Assembly: GCA_014323795.1 (NCBI GenBank) | Contig: JACONK010000032.1 | Span: 35,453 to 99,452 of the forward strand | Direction: 5' to 3' | Length of the DNA stretch: 64,000 bases | Origin: Paracoccaceae bacterium | Lineage (GTDB): Bacteria > Pseudomonadota > Alphaproteobacteria > Rhodobacterales > Rhodobacteraceae | Shown: one piece after another, positions 1 to 9,311 of the stretch | How positions within the stretch are numbered: position 1 is the first letter of the stretch | Layout of the letters: every line of letters begins with the position of its first letter | Made by a program: the position numbers and the translations under genes | The notes under the pieces: generated by a model | What the model was told of the DNA's origin: nothing | What the model saw: only the letters and a program-made list of their open reading frames with translations | Databases searched by the model: none

Positions 1-68
1 GTGACGCCCCGGAAACCTTTTGCTAAAGGGGAGCAACCTTTATCCTGTCCCCATCGGAGCATCCGCCC

Positions 69-986
69 ATGATCCAGGTTTTCGGCCACAGGGCCCCCGA
101 CACCGACGCCACCGGTTCCGCCATCGTCTGGGCCTGGTATCTGTCAGAGGTCAAAGGCACCCCGGCCACCGCACGCCTGCTTGGCCCGCCCGGCACGGAA
201 GCCGCCTTTGTCCTTGAACACTGGGGACATGCCCGGCCGCGGATCATCGCTGACGTGGCCGCCGGTGACAACGTGGTCATCGTGGACACCAACGCCCCGG
301 CAGAACTGCCCGCCTCCGTCAGGGATGCAAACATCCTTGAAATCATTGATCACCACCGGCTTTCGGGCGGGCTTGGAACCGCGGCACCGATCACTGTCAC
401 GATTCGTCCGCTTGCCTCTACGGCCACCATCCAATACGATCTTATGGGCACCGACCGTGCCCGGGCACCGGAAAGTATCAGGGGCCTGATGCTCAGCTGT
501 ATTCTGTCCGACACGCTGGAGTTCCGGTCCCCGACCACCACTGCCCATGACGTGGCCGTCGCCCGGGCACTGGCGTCGGATCTCGGCATCTGTATCCCGG
601 ACTATGCCGCCCTGATGTTTGCCGCAAAATCGGACATCAGCGCGTTCTCGGACGCGGAACTCCTGCGTATGGACAGCAAGGCATATGAGATTGGGGCCAC
701 GAAATTCCGCGTTTCGGTGCTTGAAACCACGGCACCCGCCACGGTGCTCGACCGAAAGGCGGACCTGATGCACAGCATGCCGGCCGTCGCTTCCGAGGAT
801 GGCGTGGACCAGGTTCTGCTGTTTATCGTGGATATCCTGAACCAGGAAAGTACCCTTCTTGTTCCCAACGACCTGGTTCGGACCGTGGCGCGGAAATCCT
901 TTGGCGTCACGGTCCGGGGCGACACGGTTCTGCTGCCCGGTGTTGTCAGCCGCAAGAAACAGATCATCCCATGTCTGGCGGTGTAA
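69..986 (+). CDS. ppaC: Manganese-dependent (family II) inorganic pyrophosphatase
   Basis: This cytosolic enzyme hydrolyses pyrophosphate to phosphate and pulls biosynthetic reactions forward. The 305-aa product has the usual length of a family II (DHH/DHHA2) pyrophosphatase. The N-terminal GHRAPDTDA motif supplies His7, Asp11 and Asp13, VIVDTN supplies the next metal-binding Asp, IIDHH (about residues 92-96) is the DHH signature, and SDTLEF carries another metal-ligand Asp. The C terminus has the SRKKQ substrate-binding motif of the DHHA2 domain. A GGAG ribosome-binding site at about 56-59 supports the ATG at 69. It is followed by ccr on the same strand with a 156-bp gap, so co-transcription is possible but not shown. 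Confidence 0.93.
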   Translation: MIQVFGHRAPDTDATGSAIVWAWYLSEVKGTPATARLLGPPGTEAAFVLEHWGHARPRIIADVAAGDNVVIVDTNAPAELPASVRDANILEIIDHHRLSGGLGTAAPITVTIRPLASTATIQYDLMGTDRARAPESIRGLMLSCILSDTLEFRSPTTTAHDVAVARALASDLGICIPDYAALMFAAKSDISAFSDAELLRMDSKAYEIGATKFRVSVLETTAPATVLDRKADLMHSMPAVASEDGVDQVLLFIVDILNQESTLLVPNDLVRTVARKSFGVTVRGDTVLLPGVVSRKKQIIPCLAV

Positions 987-1142
987 GATATCGGGCATCA
1001 CGTTTCCGATTCCGATACCGGAATTATCCCGAACCGCCCGCGAGCCCGGCAATATTTGCCCTTGCCCTTTCTGCCGCACTGCGGCAGGAACGGATAATCA
1101 TGCGGGTTTAGCCCGTACCGCCACGGATTAGGGAGATCGCCC

Positions 1143-2423
1143 ATGGCACTCGACACAGGCTACGACGCCCCCGAAAAAGACCTTTATGAGGTCGGTGAGA
1201 TCCCGCCGTTGGGTTTTCTGCCGGGGCGGATGTATGCCTGGGCGATTCGGCGCGAACGCCACGGTGAACCGGACCGGGCCATGCAGCTGGAAATCGTCGA
1301 TGTCGTTAAGCCTGACAGCCACCAGGTATGCGTCCTGGTGATGGCCGCCGGCGTAAATTACAACGGTATCTGGGCCGGGCTCGGGGTTCCGGTCAGCCCG
1401 TTTGACATACACGGGGCTCCCTGCCATATCGCGGGGTCCGATGCCGCGGGCATCGTCTGGGCCGTTGGCGACAGGGTCACCCGCTGGAAAGCGGGCGACG
1501 AGGTCGTGATTCACTGCAATCAGGATGACGGCGATGACGAACACTGTAACGGCGGTGATCCGATGTATTCCGGCTCCCAGCGCATCTGGGGGTATGAGAC
1601 ACCCGACGGTTCCTTCGCGCAGTTCACCACCGTGCAGGCGCAACAGCTTATGCCCCGCCCGAAGCATCTGACCTGGGAAGAAAGCGCGTGCTACACGCTG
1701 ACCCTGGCCACCGCCTATCGCATGCTTTTCGGCCATCGCCCGCATGAGCTCAGGCCGGGCCAGAACGTGCTGGTCTGGGGGGCATCCGGCGGGCTTGGCT
1801 GCTACGCGGTCCAGCTCGCGGTCACCGCCGGGGCCAACGCCATCGGCGTGATTTCCGACGAGGATAAGCGTGCGTTTGTGCTGCGCCTTGGTGCCGCCGG
1901 CGTGCTGAACCGCAAGGATTTCAATTGCTGGGGCCGGCTTCCGACGGTCAATTCCGACGCATACCGGGAATGGCTTGGCGAGGCGCGCAGGTTCGGCAAG
2001 GCGATCTGGGACATCACCGGCAAGGGCGTGAATGTGGATATGGTCTTTGAACATCCCGGTGAATCCACTATGCCGATCTCTGCCTTCGTGGTAAAAAAGG
2101 GGGGTATGGTCGTGATCTGCGCCGGCACCACCGGCTTTAACCTGACGATGGATGCGCGTTACCTCTGGATGCACCAGAAGCGGGTGCAGGGATCCCACTT
2201 CGCCCATCTGGCCCAGGCCGCCGCGGCCAACCGGCTGATGATTGATCGTCGCCTTGACCCCTGCATGTCGGAAGTCTTCCCCTGGGACGGGGTACCTGCG
2301 GCCCACGTCAAGATGCGGCGCAACGAACACAGGCCGGGCAATATGTCCGTGCTTGTCAGTGCCCCGACCACCGGTTTGCGCACCTTTGAAGACACGCTGG
2401 AGGCAAGCAAGACCCGCTTCTGA
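1143..2423 (+). CDS. ccrA: Crotonyl-CoA carboxylase/reductase
   Basis: The enzyme reductively carboxylates crotonyl-CoA with NADPH and CO2 to ethylmalonyl-CoA, the signature step of the ethylmalonyl-CoA pathway for acetyl-CoA assimilation; it acts in the cytosol. The 426-aa protein is a medium-chain dehydrogenase/reductase of the expected length. It has the GroES-like N-terminal half, a Rossmann motif VLVWGASGGLG near residue 217, and the family-typical stretches IHCNQDDGDDEHCNGGDPM, YSGSQRIWGYETPDGSFAQF and FEHPGEST. The AGGGAG-like sequence just upstream (gattagggagatcgcccATG) supports the start. No other ethylmalonyl-CoA pathway gene is adjacent. A 7-bp-stem inverted repeat (1071-1087) lies in the upstream gap and might be an operator, but this is untested. 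Confidence 0.93.
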   Translation: MALDTGYDAPEKDLYEVGEIPPLGFLPGRMYAWAIRRERHGEPDRAMQLEIVDVVKPDSHQVCVLVMAAGVNYNGIWAGLGVPVSPFDIHGAPCHIAGSDAAGIVWAVGDRVTRWKAGDEVVIHCNQDDGDDEHCNGGDPMYSGSQRIWGYETPDGSFAQFTTVQAQQLMPRPKHLTWEESACYTLTLATAYRMLFGHRPHELRPGQNVLVWGASGGLGCYAVQLAVTAGANAIGVISDEDKRAFVLRLGAAGVLNRKDFNCWGRLPTVNSDAYREWLGEARRFGKAIWDITGKGVNVDMVFEHPGESTMPISAFVVKKGGMVVICAGTTGFNLTMDARYLWMHQKRVQGSHFAHLAQAAAANRLMIDRRLDPCMSEVFPWDGVPAAHVKMRRNEHRPGNMSVLVSAPTTGLRTFEDTLEASKTRF

Positions 2424-2457
2424 CCGGATTGCCGCATCCGGCCCCGTTCCGCCCCCG

Positions 2458-4103
2458 ATGCCTTGCGATAGCGCACCCCTTGCGATAGACGCCGCCGCAG
2501 GCAACAGGCGGTCCGGCGTGCGTTTTTCCGAAGACCAGGCAGAGGCGTATGACGCGGTAGCGGAACTGCTTTTGCGTGCGGGCATCGACCTCATCAACGG
2601 GGATGTGCGGCCTGCCCCGGCCGACAGCCCGCAGATGATTGCGGTGCTCGGCAAGGCCGGGTCCGGCAAGACGATGCTGCTTGCGCGGCTCGGCGATGAC
2701 CTTGCCGCCGCCGGGGTGGTGCCGATCACCGGCGATTACGAAGGCCGCGTCAGGCCGGACCAGCGTACGCTGGCGATCCTTGCGCCAACCAACAAGGCAG
2801 CGGGCGTGTTGCGCACCCGCGGCGTGGCCGCGACCACCATCCACCGCATTCTCTATACGCCCGTCTACGATCCGGAATATGCGCGTATCGCCGACTGGCT
2901 GACCGGCAGTGCTGAACGGCCGCAGGTGGCGGGGCTGACAGACGCCGCCCTGGACCGGGCCGCCGAATTTTACAGGGCCAACACATCGATCCCCGGTGCC
3001 CTTGCGATGGCAGGGTTGCGCGGGTCCGATTTCATCATCGGCTGGAAGCGGCGGGAAGACCCGCTGGATGTCGGCTTCATCGATGAGGCATCCATGCTCG
3101 ATGACAATCAACTGTCTGATTTGAATGATACTTTTTCCACATTGGTGCTGTTTGGCGATCCGGCGCAGCTGGCACCGGTGGGCCAGGCCGGCACTATGGC
3201 GTTTGACCGGCTGGGCGCGCGGCCCTTCTGTGCCGTCCATGTTCCCCGGTGGGCCAGGCCGGCACTATGGCGTTTGACCGGCTGGCCTCCCGCCGCAAAT
3301 TCTCTCTAAACCGCATTCACCGACAGGCAGGGGATAATCCGATCCTTGACCTGGCCCACGCGCTTGGTGACCCGCAGCTGGGCCTGGAGGATTTCGAGCA
3401 TCTGATCAGACAGGCCGCGGCCCGGGACGACCGCATCGTTGTGGCCCCCCGCGTAACAGCGGCGGCCATGGCACGTGCCCCGGTGCTGGTGTGGCGCAAC
3501 GTCACCCGCGTTCGCCTGATCCATGCATTTCGCACCGCCTGCGCCGCGCCGGCCGACAGGCTGCTGCCGGGGGAACCGCTGATTTGCGACGGCATCGAAC
3601 TGCCGATAAAGCATCGCGGGAAACGCATGGATCTGGAGGCCCGCGGTCTGGTCAAGGGTGCCCAGGCGATTTATGTGGGTGAGGGCAAAGGGGCGGGTTT
3701 TTCGCGCCTGCACATTGTCGGTGCCGTGCAACCGCAGGTGAGTGTCGCCACGATTATAAAGATCGAAAGGCCCGATGAGGAAGAGCCCTTCATCCCCTCT
3801 GCCGCCCGCATGGGGGCGGCGTTCGTGCATGGTGCCGCCTGCACGATCCACAAGGCGCAGGGCTCGCAATGGCCGGAGGTACAGGTCTTTGCCCCCGACA
3901 TTCGCGCCGCTGCCCGGGCCGGGCGGACGGAGGCGGGCATCGCGCTTTGGAAACGGCTGGCCTATGTGGCGATTACCCGGGCGGAACGGCGGCTGCACTG
4001 GGTGACGCACTACCGGCTTGCCAGGCCGCAGGCACCGCTTGGCATCTCAGATCTGGCGACCCCGGCGGCCCGTTTGACCATGCGGGCACCGGAGGCGGAA
4101 TAA
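2458..4103 (+). pseudogene. SF1 (RecD/UvrD-like) helicase, broken by a 71-bp partial duplication
   Basis: The intact form would be an ATP-dependent DNA helicase of the COG0507/RecD-like type. The first reading frame (from ATG 2458) carries Walker A (LGKAGSGKTML), a Walker B-like motif (FIDEASML) and motif III (FGDPAQLAPV), then runs out of frame to a stop at 3309. The second frame carries the C-terminal motifs: NRIHRQ, AACTIHKAQGSQWPEV and VAITRAERRLHW. Between them a 40-bp sequence occurs twice (3175-3214 and 3246-3285). Removing 71 bp restores one 524-aa frame that joins DPAQLAPVGQAGTMAFDRL directly to ASRRKFSLNRIHRQ. The gene as read is therefore disrupted by a near-tandem duplication whose length is not a multiple of three. 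An assembly artefact cannot be excluded. An alternative start is GTG 2518. Confidence 0.8.
3175..3285 (+). repeat. 40-bp direct repeat with 31-bp spacer inside the helicase gene
   Basis: Positions 3175-3214 and 3246-3285 are identical over 40 bp (beginning ccggtgggccaggccggcac). They are separated by 31 bp (3215-3245) that has no second copy beside it. The 71-bp offset shifts the reading frame by two and explains the split helicase frame. Confidence 0.9.
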
Positions 4104-4115
4104 CCTCCCGCATGC

Positions 4116-5999
4116 CTAATAGATCACGTTCATCACAGCCAGAGACACGACAAGAAAAAGCAATGTCATGATCCCGCCGGTGCGCACGAAATCGATAACC
4201 CTGTAGCCTGCGGGGCCCATGATCAGCGCGTTCACCTGATGGGTCGGAATCAGAAAACTGTTTGATGTGGAAATCGCCACCGTCAGCGCAAAGATCGCCG
4301 GATCTCCGCCGACAGCCAGCGCAATCGACACCGCAAGCGGCACCAGCAGCACCGTGGCACCGACGTTCGACATCACCAGCGTGAAGACTGTCGCCAGCAG
4401 GGCCACGCCTGCCTGCAGTGCCCAAATCGGCCAGCCGTCAAGCACTGTCAGCACCAGTTGCGCAATCCATTCTGCCGTGCCGGTAGTCTGCACCGCCTGG
4501 CCCAGCGGGATAAGCGAAGCCAGCAGAAACACCGTATTCCAGCCCACCGCGTTATAGGCCTCGTCAATCGTCAGCACCCGCGTCACAATCATTCCGACCG
4601 CACCGACAAGCAGGCACAGCGACAGGCGCAGATCCGTAAACAGGATCAGCCCCAGCGCGATCACAAAGAAGATCAGTGCGGGTGTGACCTTCTTTGGCCG
4701 CAGTTCCTCCTGCGGGAAATCGGAGGTCACGATGACGAAGTTCCGATCCTGTTTCAATCGGGTCAGCCGGTCCCATTGGGTATGTGCCACCAGCGTATCG
4801 CCGGCCCGGAACGGCACCCGGGAAATCCGCGTGGCCTCATGATCTTCTTCCTCCACAAGGCTCAGCGTTTCCTCTCCCCGGTGAATCGCCAGCAGGGACA
4901 GGCCGTAGGTCTTGCGCATCGCGACATCCCGTGTGGTTTTGCCGATCATCCGGCTGTCGGGCGGGATCACGATTTCGGCCACGCCGGATTTCGTGGGCGC
5001 GAATTCCTCCGCAAAGATGTCGAGCGTCGGGCGCACCGCCAGGCCGTAAATATCCGCCATTTCCTGGATCACCTTACGCCGCCCGAGGATTGCCAGACGG
5101 CACGGCGTGGTGACCCGCGTATCAAGCGGCGGTGCCACCCGATGCCGACCCCTGTAATGGCTGCCGATAATGTAACAATGATGCACATCCATGATGTCTG
5201 CAAGGGTCTGGCCGACCAGGATATTTCCGTCAGGTATCCGCACCTCCACAATATCGGCCTTCAGCCCGTAGATGCGTTTCAGATAGTCGTTCATCGATCG
5301 GCCCGCGGCCGCGTCGCCCCGCCCGGGCTGCCCGGGCAGAACCCAGTGCCCGAAAATCATGAAATAGAGTATGCCGGTCAGCACCAGCGCGATTCCCACG
5401 GGCGTGACGGAAAACAGCCCGAAGGGGTCCATCCGCTGATGTTCCGGCAGGGTTTCGTTAGCACTCCCGATCAAATCGTTGAGCAGGATCAGGGGCGAGG
5501 AACCCACCATTGTCAGCGTCCCGCCAAGGATCGCGCAAAACCCCATGGGCATCAGCAGGCGGGACAGGGGCAGTTCTGTGCGCGCCGATATTCGCGACAC
5601 CACCGGCAGAAACAGTGCCGCCGCCCCGACGTTCTGCATAAAGGAAGAGATCACCCCGACACTGCCCGAAACGATCGGGATGATTCGCGTTTCTGTCGTG
5701 CCGCCCGCCCGCAGGATGAACGCGGCCAGCCGCGACATCAGCCCGGTCCTGTCAAGCCCGGCACCGATCACCATCACCGCGATGATCGATATCACCGCGT
5801 TGGACGCGAACCCGTCAAACAGATGGTTGATATCCGCAAGCCCGTCCAGCCCCGGCAGATACGACAGCACACCGAGCAGCACCATAACGACGAGCGCCGC
5901 CAGATCCACACGCAGGGTTTCTGACACGAACAGAAACACCGTGACGCCCAGCAGCCCCAGGACAACCATCATTTCGAGGGTCAGGGTTATGGGTTCCAT
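4116..5999 (-). CDS. SLC13/DASS-type permease with central RCK/TrkA-C domains
   Basis: This is a 627-aa inner-membrane protein, probably an anion (sulfate or dicarboxylate) transporter. The N-terminal third holds several hydrophobic helices, the middle (about residues 215-415) is soluble with two TrkA-C-like segments (for example VEVRIPDGNILVGQTLADI and AEIVIPPDSRMIGKTTRDV), and the C-terminal third returns to membrane helices including the SNVGATVLLVPLA and STSNSFLIPTHQVNALIMGPAGY motifs typical of the family. That architecture matches the SAC1/sulfate-permease-like branch of SLC13, but the substrate cannot be read from sequence. The ATG at 5999 is chosen because the preceding in-frame residues are Arg/Pro-rich and unlike a transporter N terminus. 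It converges with the helicase, whose stop lies 12 bp away. Confidence 0.85.
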   Translation of the reverse strand: MEPITLTLEMMVVLGLLGVTVFLFVSETLRVDLAALVVMVLLGVLSYLPGLDGLADINHLFDGFASNAVISIIAVMVIGAGLDRTGLMSRLAAFILRAGGTTETRIIPIVSGSVGVISSFMQNVGAAALFLPVVSRISARTELPLSRLLMPMGFCAILGGTLTMVGSSPLILLNDLIGSANETLPEHQRMDPFGLFSVTPVGIALVLTGILYFMIFGHWVLPGQPGRGDAAAGRSMNDYLKRIYGLKADIVEVRIPDGNILVGQTLADIMDVHHCYIIGSHYRGRHRVAPPLDTRVTTPCRLAILGRRKVIQEMADIYGLAVRPTLDIFAEEFAPTKSGVAEIVIPPDSRMIGKTTRDVAMRKTYGLSLLAIHRGEETLSLVEEEDHEATRISRVPFRAGDTLVAHTQWDRLTRLKQDRNFVIVTSDFPQEELRPKKVTPALIFFVIALGLILFTDLRLSLCLLVGAVGMIVTRVLTIDEAYNAVGWNTVFLLASLIPLGQAVQTTGTAEWIAQLVLTVLDGWPIWALQAGVALLATVFTLVMSNVGATVLLVPLAVSIALAVGGDPAIFALTVAISTSNSFLIPTHQVNALIMGPAGYRVIDFVRTGGIMTLLFLVVSLAVMNVIY

Positions 6000-6307
6000 T
6001 ATCGCTCCGGCCCTTGAACGTGCCCTCCCTATAGGCCCGTGTGCCCGGGGGCGCAACGGGCGGGGGGAGGGATTCTGACGGCCCGGGTGCACCGGGGCCG
6101 GGAACCGGCCGGACTGATCCCTGCCCTGTTGCCGGTGCAGGATTCAAGCACCGCCCAGGCGACCTTGAGCGGGCAGGGGGCCACCGCATCATCCTCGCGC
6201 TAACCGGATCAACAGGCCGGGGTGCCCTGCCATACGCCCGTTGTAACCGCCAGTGCGGCTGTTGTCATGAACGGGGCACCCGCCCTCCCAACCCAAGGAC
6301 CAGGCCT
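6000..6307. other. Intergenic region between the divergent permease and the VasI-like gene
   Basis: About 308 bp separate two divergently transcribed genes, so both promoters should be here. I could not pick convincing -35/-10 pairs. The sequence is GC-rich without a clear hairpin or coding signal. Confidence 0.4.
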
Positions 6308-6820
6308 GTGAAACGAAAACTGATTGCCGCCACAGCCATGGCCGCTGCCCTCTCGGCCTCCTCCATGGCGGTGCTGGCATGGGAGGTTAAGATTGAAACC
6401 TCCCCCATGGATGACAGCACCAATGTGTGGCTGTCTGTGGAAGCGGATGAACCTGCCCTGTCTGCCGCGCCCGGCCCCTATCACACGCCGGCACTGAATA
6501 TTACGTGCAGGGAAGGCGTAACCGATATGTCTGTGTGGTTTGGCGGCCATGATATGGCCGATTATCAGGAATACCCCGTAACCTACCGGGTCGGGAATGA
6601 AACCGCGCAACAGACAACCCGGTTTGAATTGGATACATCCGAGGAACATCTCGGCCTTTGGGGCGGGAGGTACACAACCGAATTTGTAAAGGCACTCATG
6701 GGGCATGACAGGTTTGTTATCGAGGCACTGGCATCCGGCGGAGAAATTCTCAGGGTTGTCTTTGACATCACCGGGCTGGAACAGGCGATCATCCCCCTTC
6801 GCGAATCCTGCGGCTGGTGA
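6308..6820 (+). CDS. Secreted VasI/TagO-like periplasmic protein
   Basis: The product is a 170-aa exported protein of unknown role. Reading from GTG 6308, preceded by AAGGA (about 6294-6298), gives a classic signal peptide: KRK, a hydrophobic stretch, then AVLA before the mature W-E-V-K. The mature part resembles the VasI/TagO family by the pattern ITC..GVTDMSVWFGG, a YRVGN strand, LGLWGG, FVKALMGHDRFVIEA, FDITGLEQAI and a final Cys-Gly-Trp. The two cysteines (ITC and ESC) could form a disulfide. In other bacteria such proteins sit in type VI secretion clusters, but no T6SS gene is present here, so a secretion role is not supported by context. Confidence 0.65.
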   Translation: MKRKLIAATAMAAALSASSMAVLAWEVKIETSPMDDSTNVWLSVEADEPALSAAPGPYHTPALNITCREGVTDMSVWFGGHDMADYQEYPVTYRVGNETAQQTTRFELDTSEEHLGLWGGRYTTEFVKALMGHDRFVIEALASGGEILRVVFDITGLEQAIIPLRESCGW

Positions 6821-6887
6821 CGGAAACGCCGGGCAGAACCGGTGGTTTGTTTCGTGCCGGTTGCCCGCCGCACGTCAGATCCCCGGT

Positions 6888-7835
6888 TCACCGGTGTGGG
6901 GCGGGCAGGGCCTCCAGGGCATTCCGGGCCAGGGCACAATCGCTGTGCATCCGGGCGACAAGGGAATTGACCGTGTCAAACACCTCTTCCGGGCGCAGAA
7001 ACTCAACCAGGGCGACTGACATCATCTGCCCGTAGATATCCCTATCGAAATCGAACAGGAAAACTTCCAGGTTGGGTGCGGTCCGATCATCAAACATCGG
7101 CCGGATGCCGATGGACGCAACGCCCTGATAGTGCCCGGCGGCGGGGCCGGTCAGCACATCTGCCAGGCTGGCGTATACCCCGAAGCGGGGCAGCTGCACA
7201 TCGTCCAGTGCCACGTTCGCCGTCGGAAAACCCAGGCCCCGGCCCCGTTTGAAGCCGTGCAGCACCGGCCCCTCGATCTGATGCCAATGGCCCAGCATCC
7301 GTGCCGCATCCGCCGGCCGTCCTTCGGCCAGGGCGGTGCGAATGGCGGAAGACGAGATCTCCTGCCCGCCGTGGCGGAGTATCGGGGCCGTGCCGACGCT
7401 GAAGCCCGCCGCCTGCCCCAGAATCGTCAATGCCTCCACATCCCCGCTGCGCCCGATGCCGAAGCGGAAGTCATGGCCCACAACCACATGGGCCACGCCC
7501 ATGGCCCGGCACAGCACCTGTTCAACGAAATCCTGCGGACCCAGGGTCGCCAGGGACCGGGAAAACGGTACCTCGTAGAGCACGTCAAGCCCGACCCTGT
7601 TTAGCCGACCCGCCCGGGCGGACGCGGACATCAGGCGAAACGCGGGATCGTCGGGCCGGAACAGACGCCGGGGATGAGGTTCAAACGTCACGCATCCCCA
7701 GGGCGCATCCGGCATGGCCGTGCGCGCCAGTTCAAGCACGGATTGATGGCCCAGATGAACCCCGTCGAAATTACCTATTGCAACGGAGGCCCCGCGCACA
7801 TCGCAGGCTACGGAAAAATCGCGGAAAATTTTCAT
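6888..7835 (-). CDS. ribF: Bifunctional riboflavin kinase/FAD synthetase
   Basis: The enzyme phosphorylates riboflavin to FMN and adenylylates FMN to FAD. The 315-aa protein has the usual two-domain length. The N-terminal nucleotidyltransferase domain shows AIGNFDGVHLGHQ (about residues 20-32), FEPHPRRLF and the VVGHDFRFGIGRSGD stretch, and ISSSAIR ends it. The C-terminal kinase domain shows GPVLHGFKRGRGLGFPTANV and PNLEVFLFDFDRDIYGQ. It is the last gene of a minus-strand group (HAD hydrolase, MaoC protein, ribF) with a 30-bp gap to the MaoC gene. That order is familiar from Rhodobacterales genomes. Confidence 0.95.
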   Translation of the reverse strand: MKIFRDFSVACDVRGASVAIGNFDGVHLGHQSVLELARTAMPDAPWGCVTFEPHPRRLFRPDDPAFRLMSASARAGRLNRVGLDVLYEVPFSRSLATLGPQDFVEQVLCRAMGVAHVVVGHDFRFGIGRSGDVEALTILGQAAGFSVGTAPILRHGGQEISSSAIRTALAEGRPADAARMLGHWHQIEGPVLHGFKRGRGLGFPTANVALDDVQLPRFGVYASLADVLTGPAAGHYQGVASIGIRPMFDDRTAPNLEVFLFDFDRDIYGQMMSVALVEFLRPEEVFDTVNSLVARMHSDCALARNALEALPAPHR

Positions 7836-7865
7836 GCCGACGGTGCGGGCGGGCTGCGGGACAGA

Positions 7866-8324
7866 TCAGTCAAACTTTCGGCTGGGGGCAAGAACCAGGG
7901 CCTCACCGGCCAGAACCGGCCTGGCGCACACGCTGCACAGGCAGTCCAGCGTCACCCGGCGTCCGGGGTAGTCAATATCCCTGACGGTCACTTCTGCCAG
8001 CACCCGGTCGCCCGGACGCACCGGGGCGATAAACGTCAACGCCTGTTTCATATAGATCGTGCCGTGGCCCGGCAGCTGTTCGCCAATCACGGCAGAAATC
8101 AGCCCGGCGGTCAGCATACCGTGGGCAACGCGGCCGGAAAAGATGGTTTCCCGCGCATAATCTTCGTCCATATGAACCGGGTTATGGTCGGTTGACAGAT
8201 CCGCAAACATGGCAATTTCCCTGTCATTGATGGTTTTGGACAGCGACCGTTTCATGCCGATTTCCAAGTCTTCGATCGGGATAGTGCCGACCGGCAGATT
8301 ATGGCCACGATTCCGATCCAACAC
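7866..8324 (-). CDS. MaoC-like (hot-dog) dehydratase
   Basis: The 152-aa product is a MaoC/R-specific enoyl-CoA-hydratase-like protein, probably acting on an acyl-CoA. The motif FADLSTDHNPVHMDEDYA contains the catalytic Asp and His of the hydratase-2 motif, followed by GRVAHGMLTAGLISAVI. GTG 8324 is chosen because it is preceded by AGGGGGAA at a good distance and because it begins just before the conserved IEDLEIGMKRSLSKT segment. A later ATG (at KRSLSKT) would cut the conserved N terminus. It lies between the HAD gene (108-bp gap) and ribF. Confidence 0.85.
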   Translation of the reverse strand: MLDRNRGHNLPVGTIPIEDLEIGMKRSLSKTINDREIAMFADLSTDHNPVHMDEDYARETIFSGRVAHGMLTAGLISAVIGEQLPGHGTIYMKQALTFIAPVRPGDRVLAEVTVRDIDYPGRRVTLDCLCSVCARPVLAGEALVLAPSRKFD

Positions 8325-8432
8325 GGGCGATTCCCCCTTCGGGCTGCAGATGCACCACTTGTGGCCGTTCCCCCGGCAAAAGGCAAGGCCCCGGGGCAAC
8401 AGGGGATCAGCCACCCCGGAAACCCCGGCAGT

Positions 8433-9311
8433 TCAGCGCAAATGCCCTATCGTGAACGTCGGGGATATGTCGTGTGCCTGCAAAAAAACAGCCAGCTTAC
8501 CGGGTGCCGGCGACCGATCTGTCCCGGTTTCCGCCGCGGCAAGGCCGCCGGAAATGAACAGGCTGTCGAGCCCCTGCCGCGCCGCGCCGGACACATCGGT
8601 CAGGATGCCGTCGCCGATTCCCAGGATGCGGGCATCCGGGATCACGCGGCCGGACACCTGGGCCAGGCACCGGCGCGCCAGCGCATAGATCGGCCGGTGC
8701 GGTTTGCCAAAAAGGCACACCTCCCCGCCCCGGTCCCGATAGGCCTGCGCCAGCGCACCGGCGCAGAAGCGCCGTTTATGACCGAAATCCACGGCAATAT
8801 CCGGATTGGCGCAGATCATCGGCAGGCCCCGTATCCTTGCGGTGTGCAGCAGTGCCGCGTAATCTTCCGGCGTTTCGGTCCGATCATCGAAAAGCCCCGT
8901 GCACACGATGCCTTGCGCGTCTTCCAGGGCCACCCGTCTGATGCGTTCCATGCCCGGAACGGCGGCACTGGCGGCAAAGAAGGGGCTGTCTTTTTCCGGG
9001 CCCAGGTGGAACACCTTTTGGCCATACCTGCCGGCGGCGACAGCGGCCCTGGTGCTATCCCCGCTGGTGACCACCGCATGCCAGATGTCGGGCGGCACAT
9101 CCAGTTTGCCGAGCTGCATGATCACCGCCTCCTGCGGGCGCGGCGCATTTGTCAGCAGCACAACGTAGCCGCCTTTTGCCACAAAGGCGTGCAGGGCGGC
9201 GACGGCTGCCGGAAACGGTTCCCGCCCGTTGTGCAAACATCCCCAAAGGTCCACAAACGCGGCATCGTAGCGGTCTGACACGTCCGCAAGCCTGTCAATG
9301 ATGCTGTGCAT
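8433..9311 (-). CDS. HAD-superfamily class IIA hydrolase (TIGR01459-type)
   Basis: The 292-aa protein is a HAD phosphatase of the NagD-like class with unknown substrate. Motif I is AAFVDLWGCLHNG, in which Asp is the nucleophile; motif II is VLLTNAPRP; the Lys of motif III is in LFGKPHRPIYALA; motif IV is ILGIGDGILTDVSGAARQGLDSLFISGG. The ATG at 9311 starts the MHSIIDRLADVSDRYDAAF segment expected for this family; a longer frame exists upstream but is low-complexity. It is first in the group leading to the MaoC gene and ribF. Confidence 0.88.
   Translation of the reverse strand: MHSIIDRLADVSDRYDAAFVDLWGCLHNGREPFPAAVAALHAFVAKGGYVVLLTNAPRPQEAVIMQLGKLDVPPDIWHAVVTSGDSTRAAVAAGRYGQKVFHLGPEKDSPFFAASAAVPGMERIRRVALEDAQGIVCTGLFDDRTETPEDYAALLHTARIRGLPMICANPDIAVDFGHKRRFCAGALAQAYRDRGGEVCLFGKPHRPIYALARRCLAQVSGRVIPDARILGIGDGILTDVSGAARQGLDSLFISGGLAAAETGTDRSPAPGKLAVFLQAHDISPTFTIGHLR

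Noticed and set aside
1128..2729. Long minus-strand frame of 533 codons
   Set aside because: It is the antisense shadow of crotonyl-CoA carboxylase/reductase and the helicase start, with Gly/Arg/Pro/His-rich composition and no motif.
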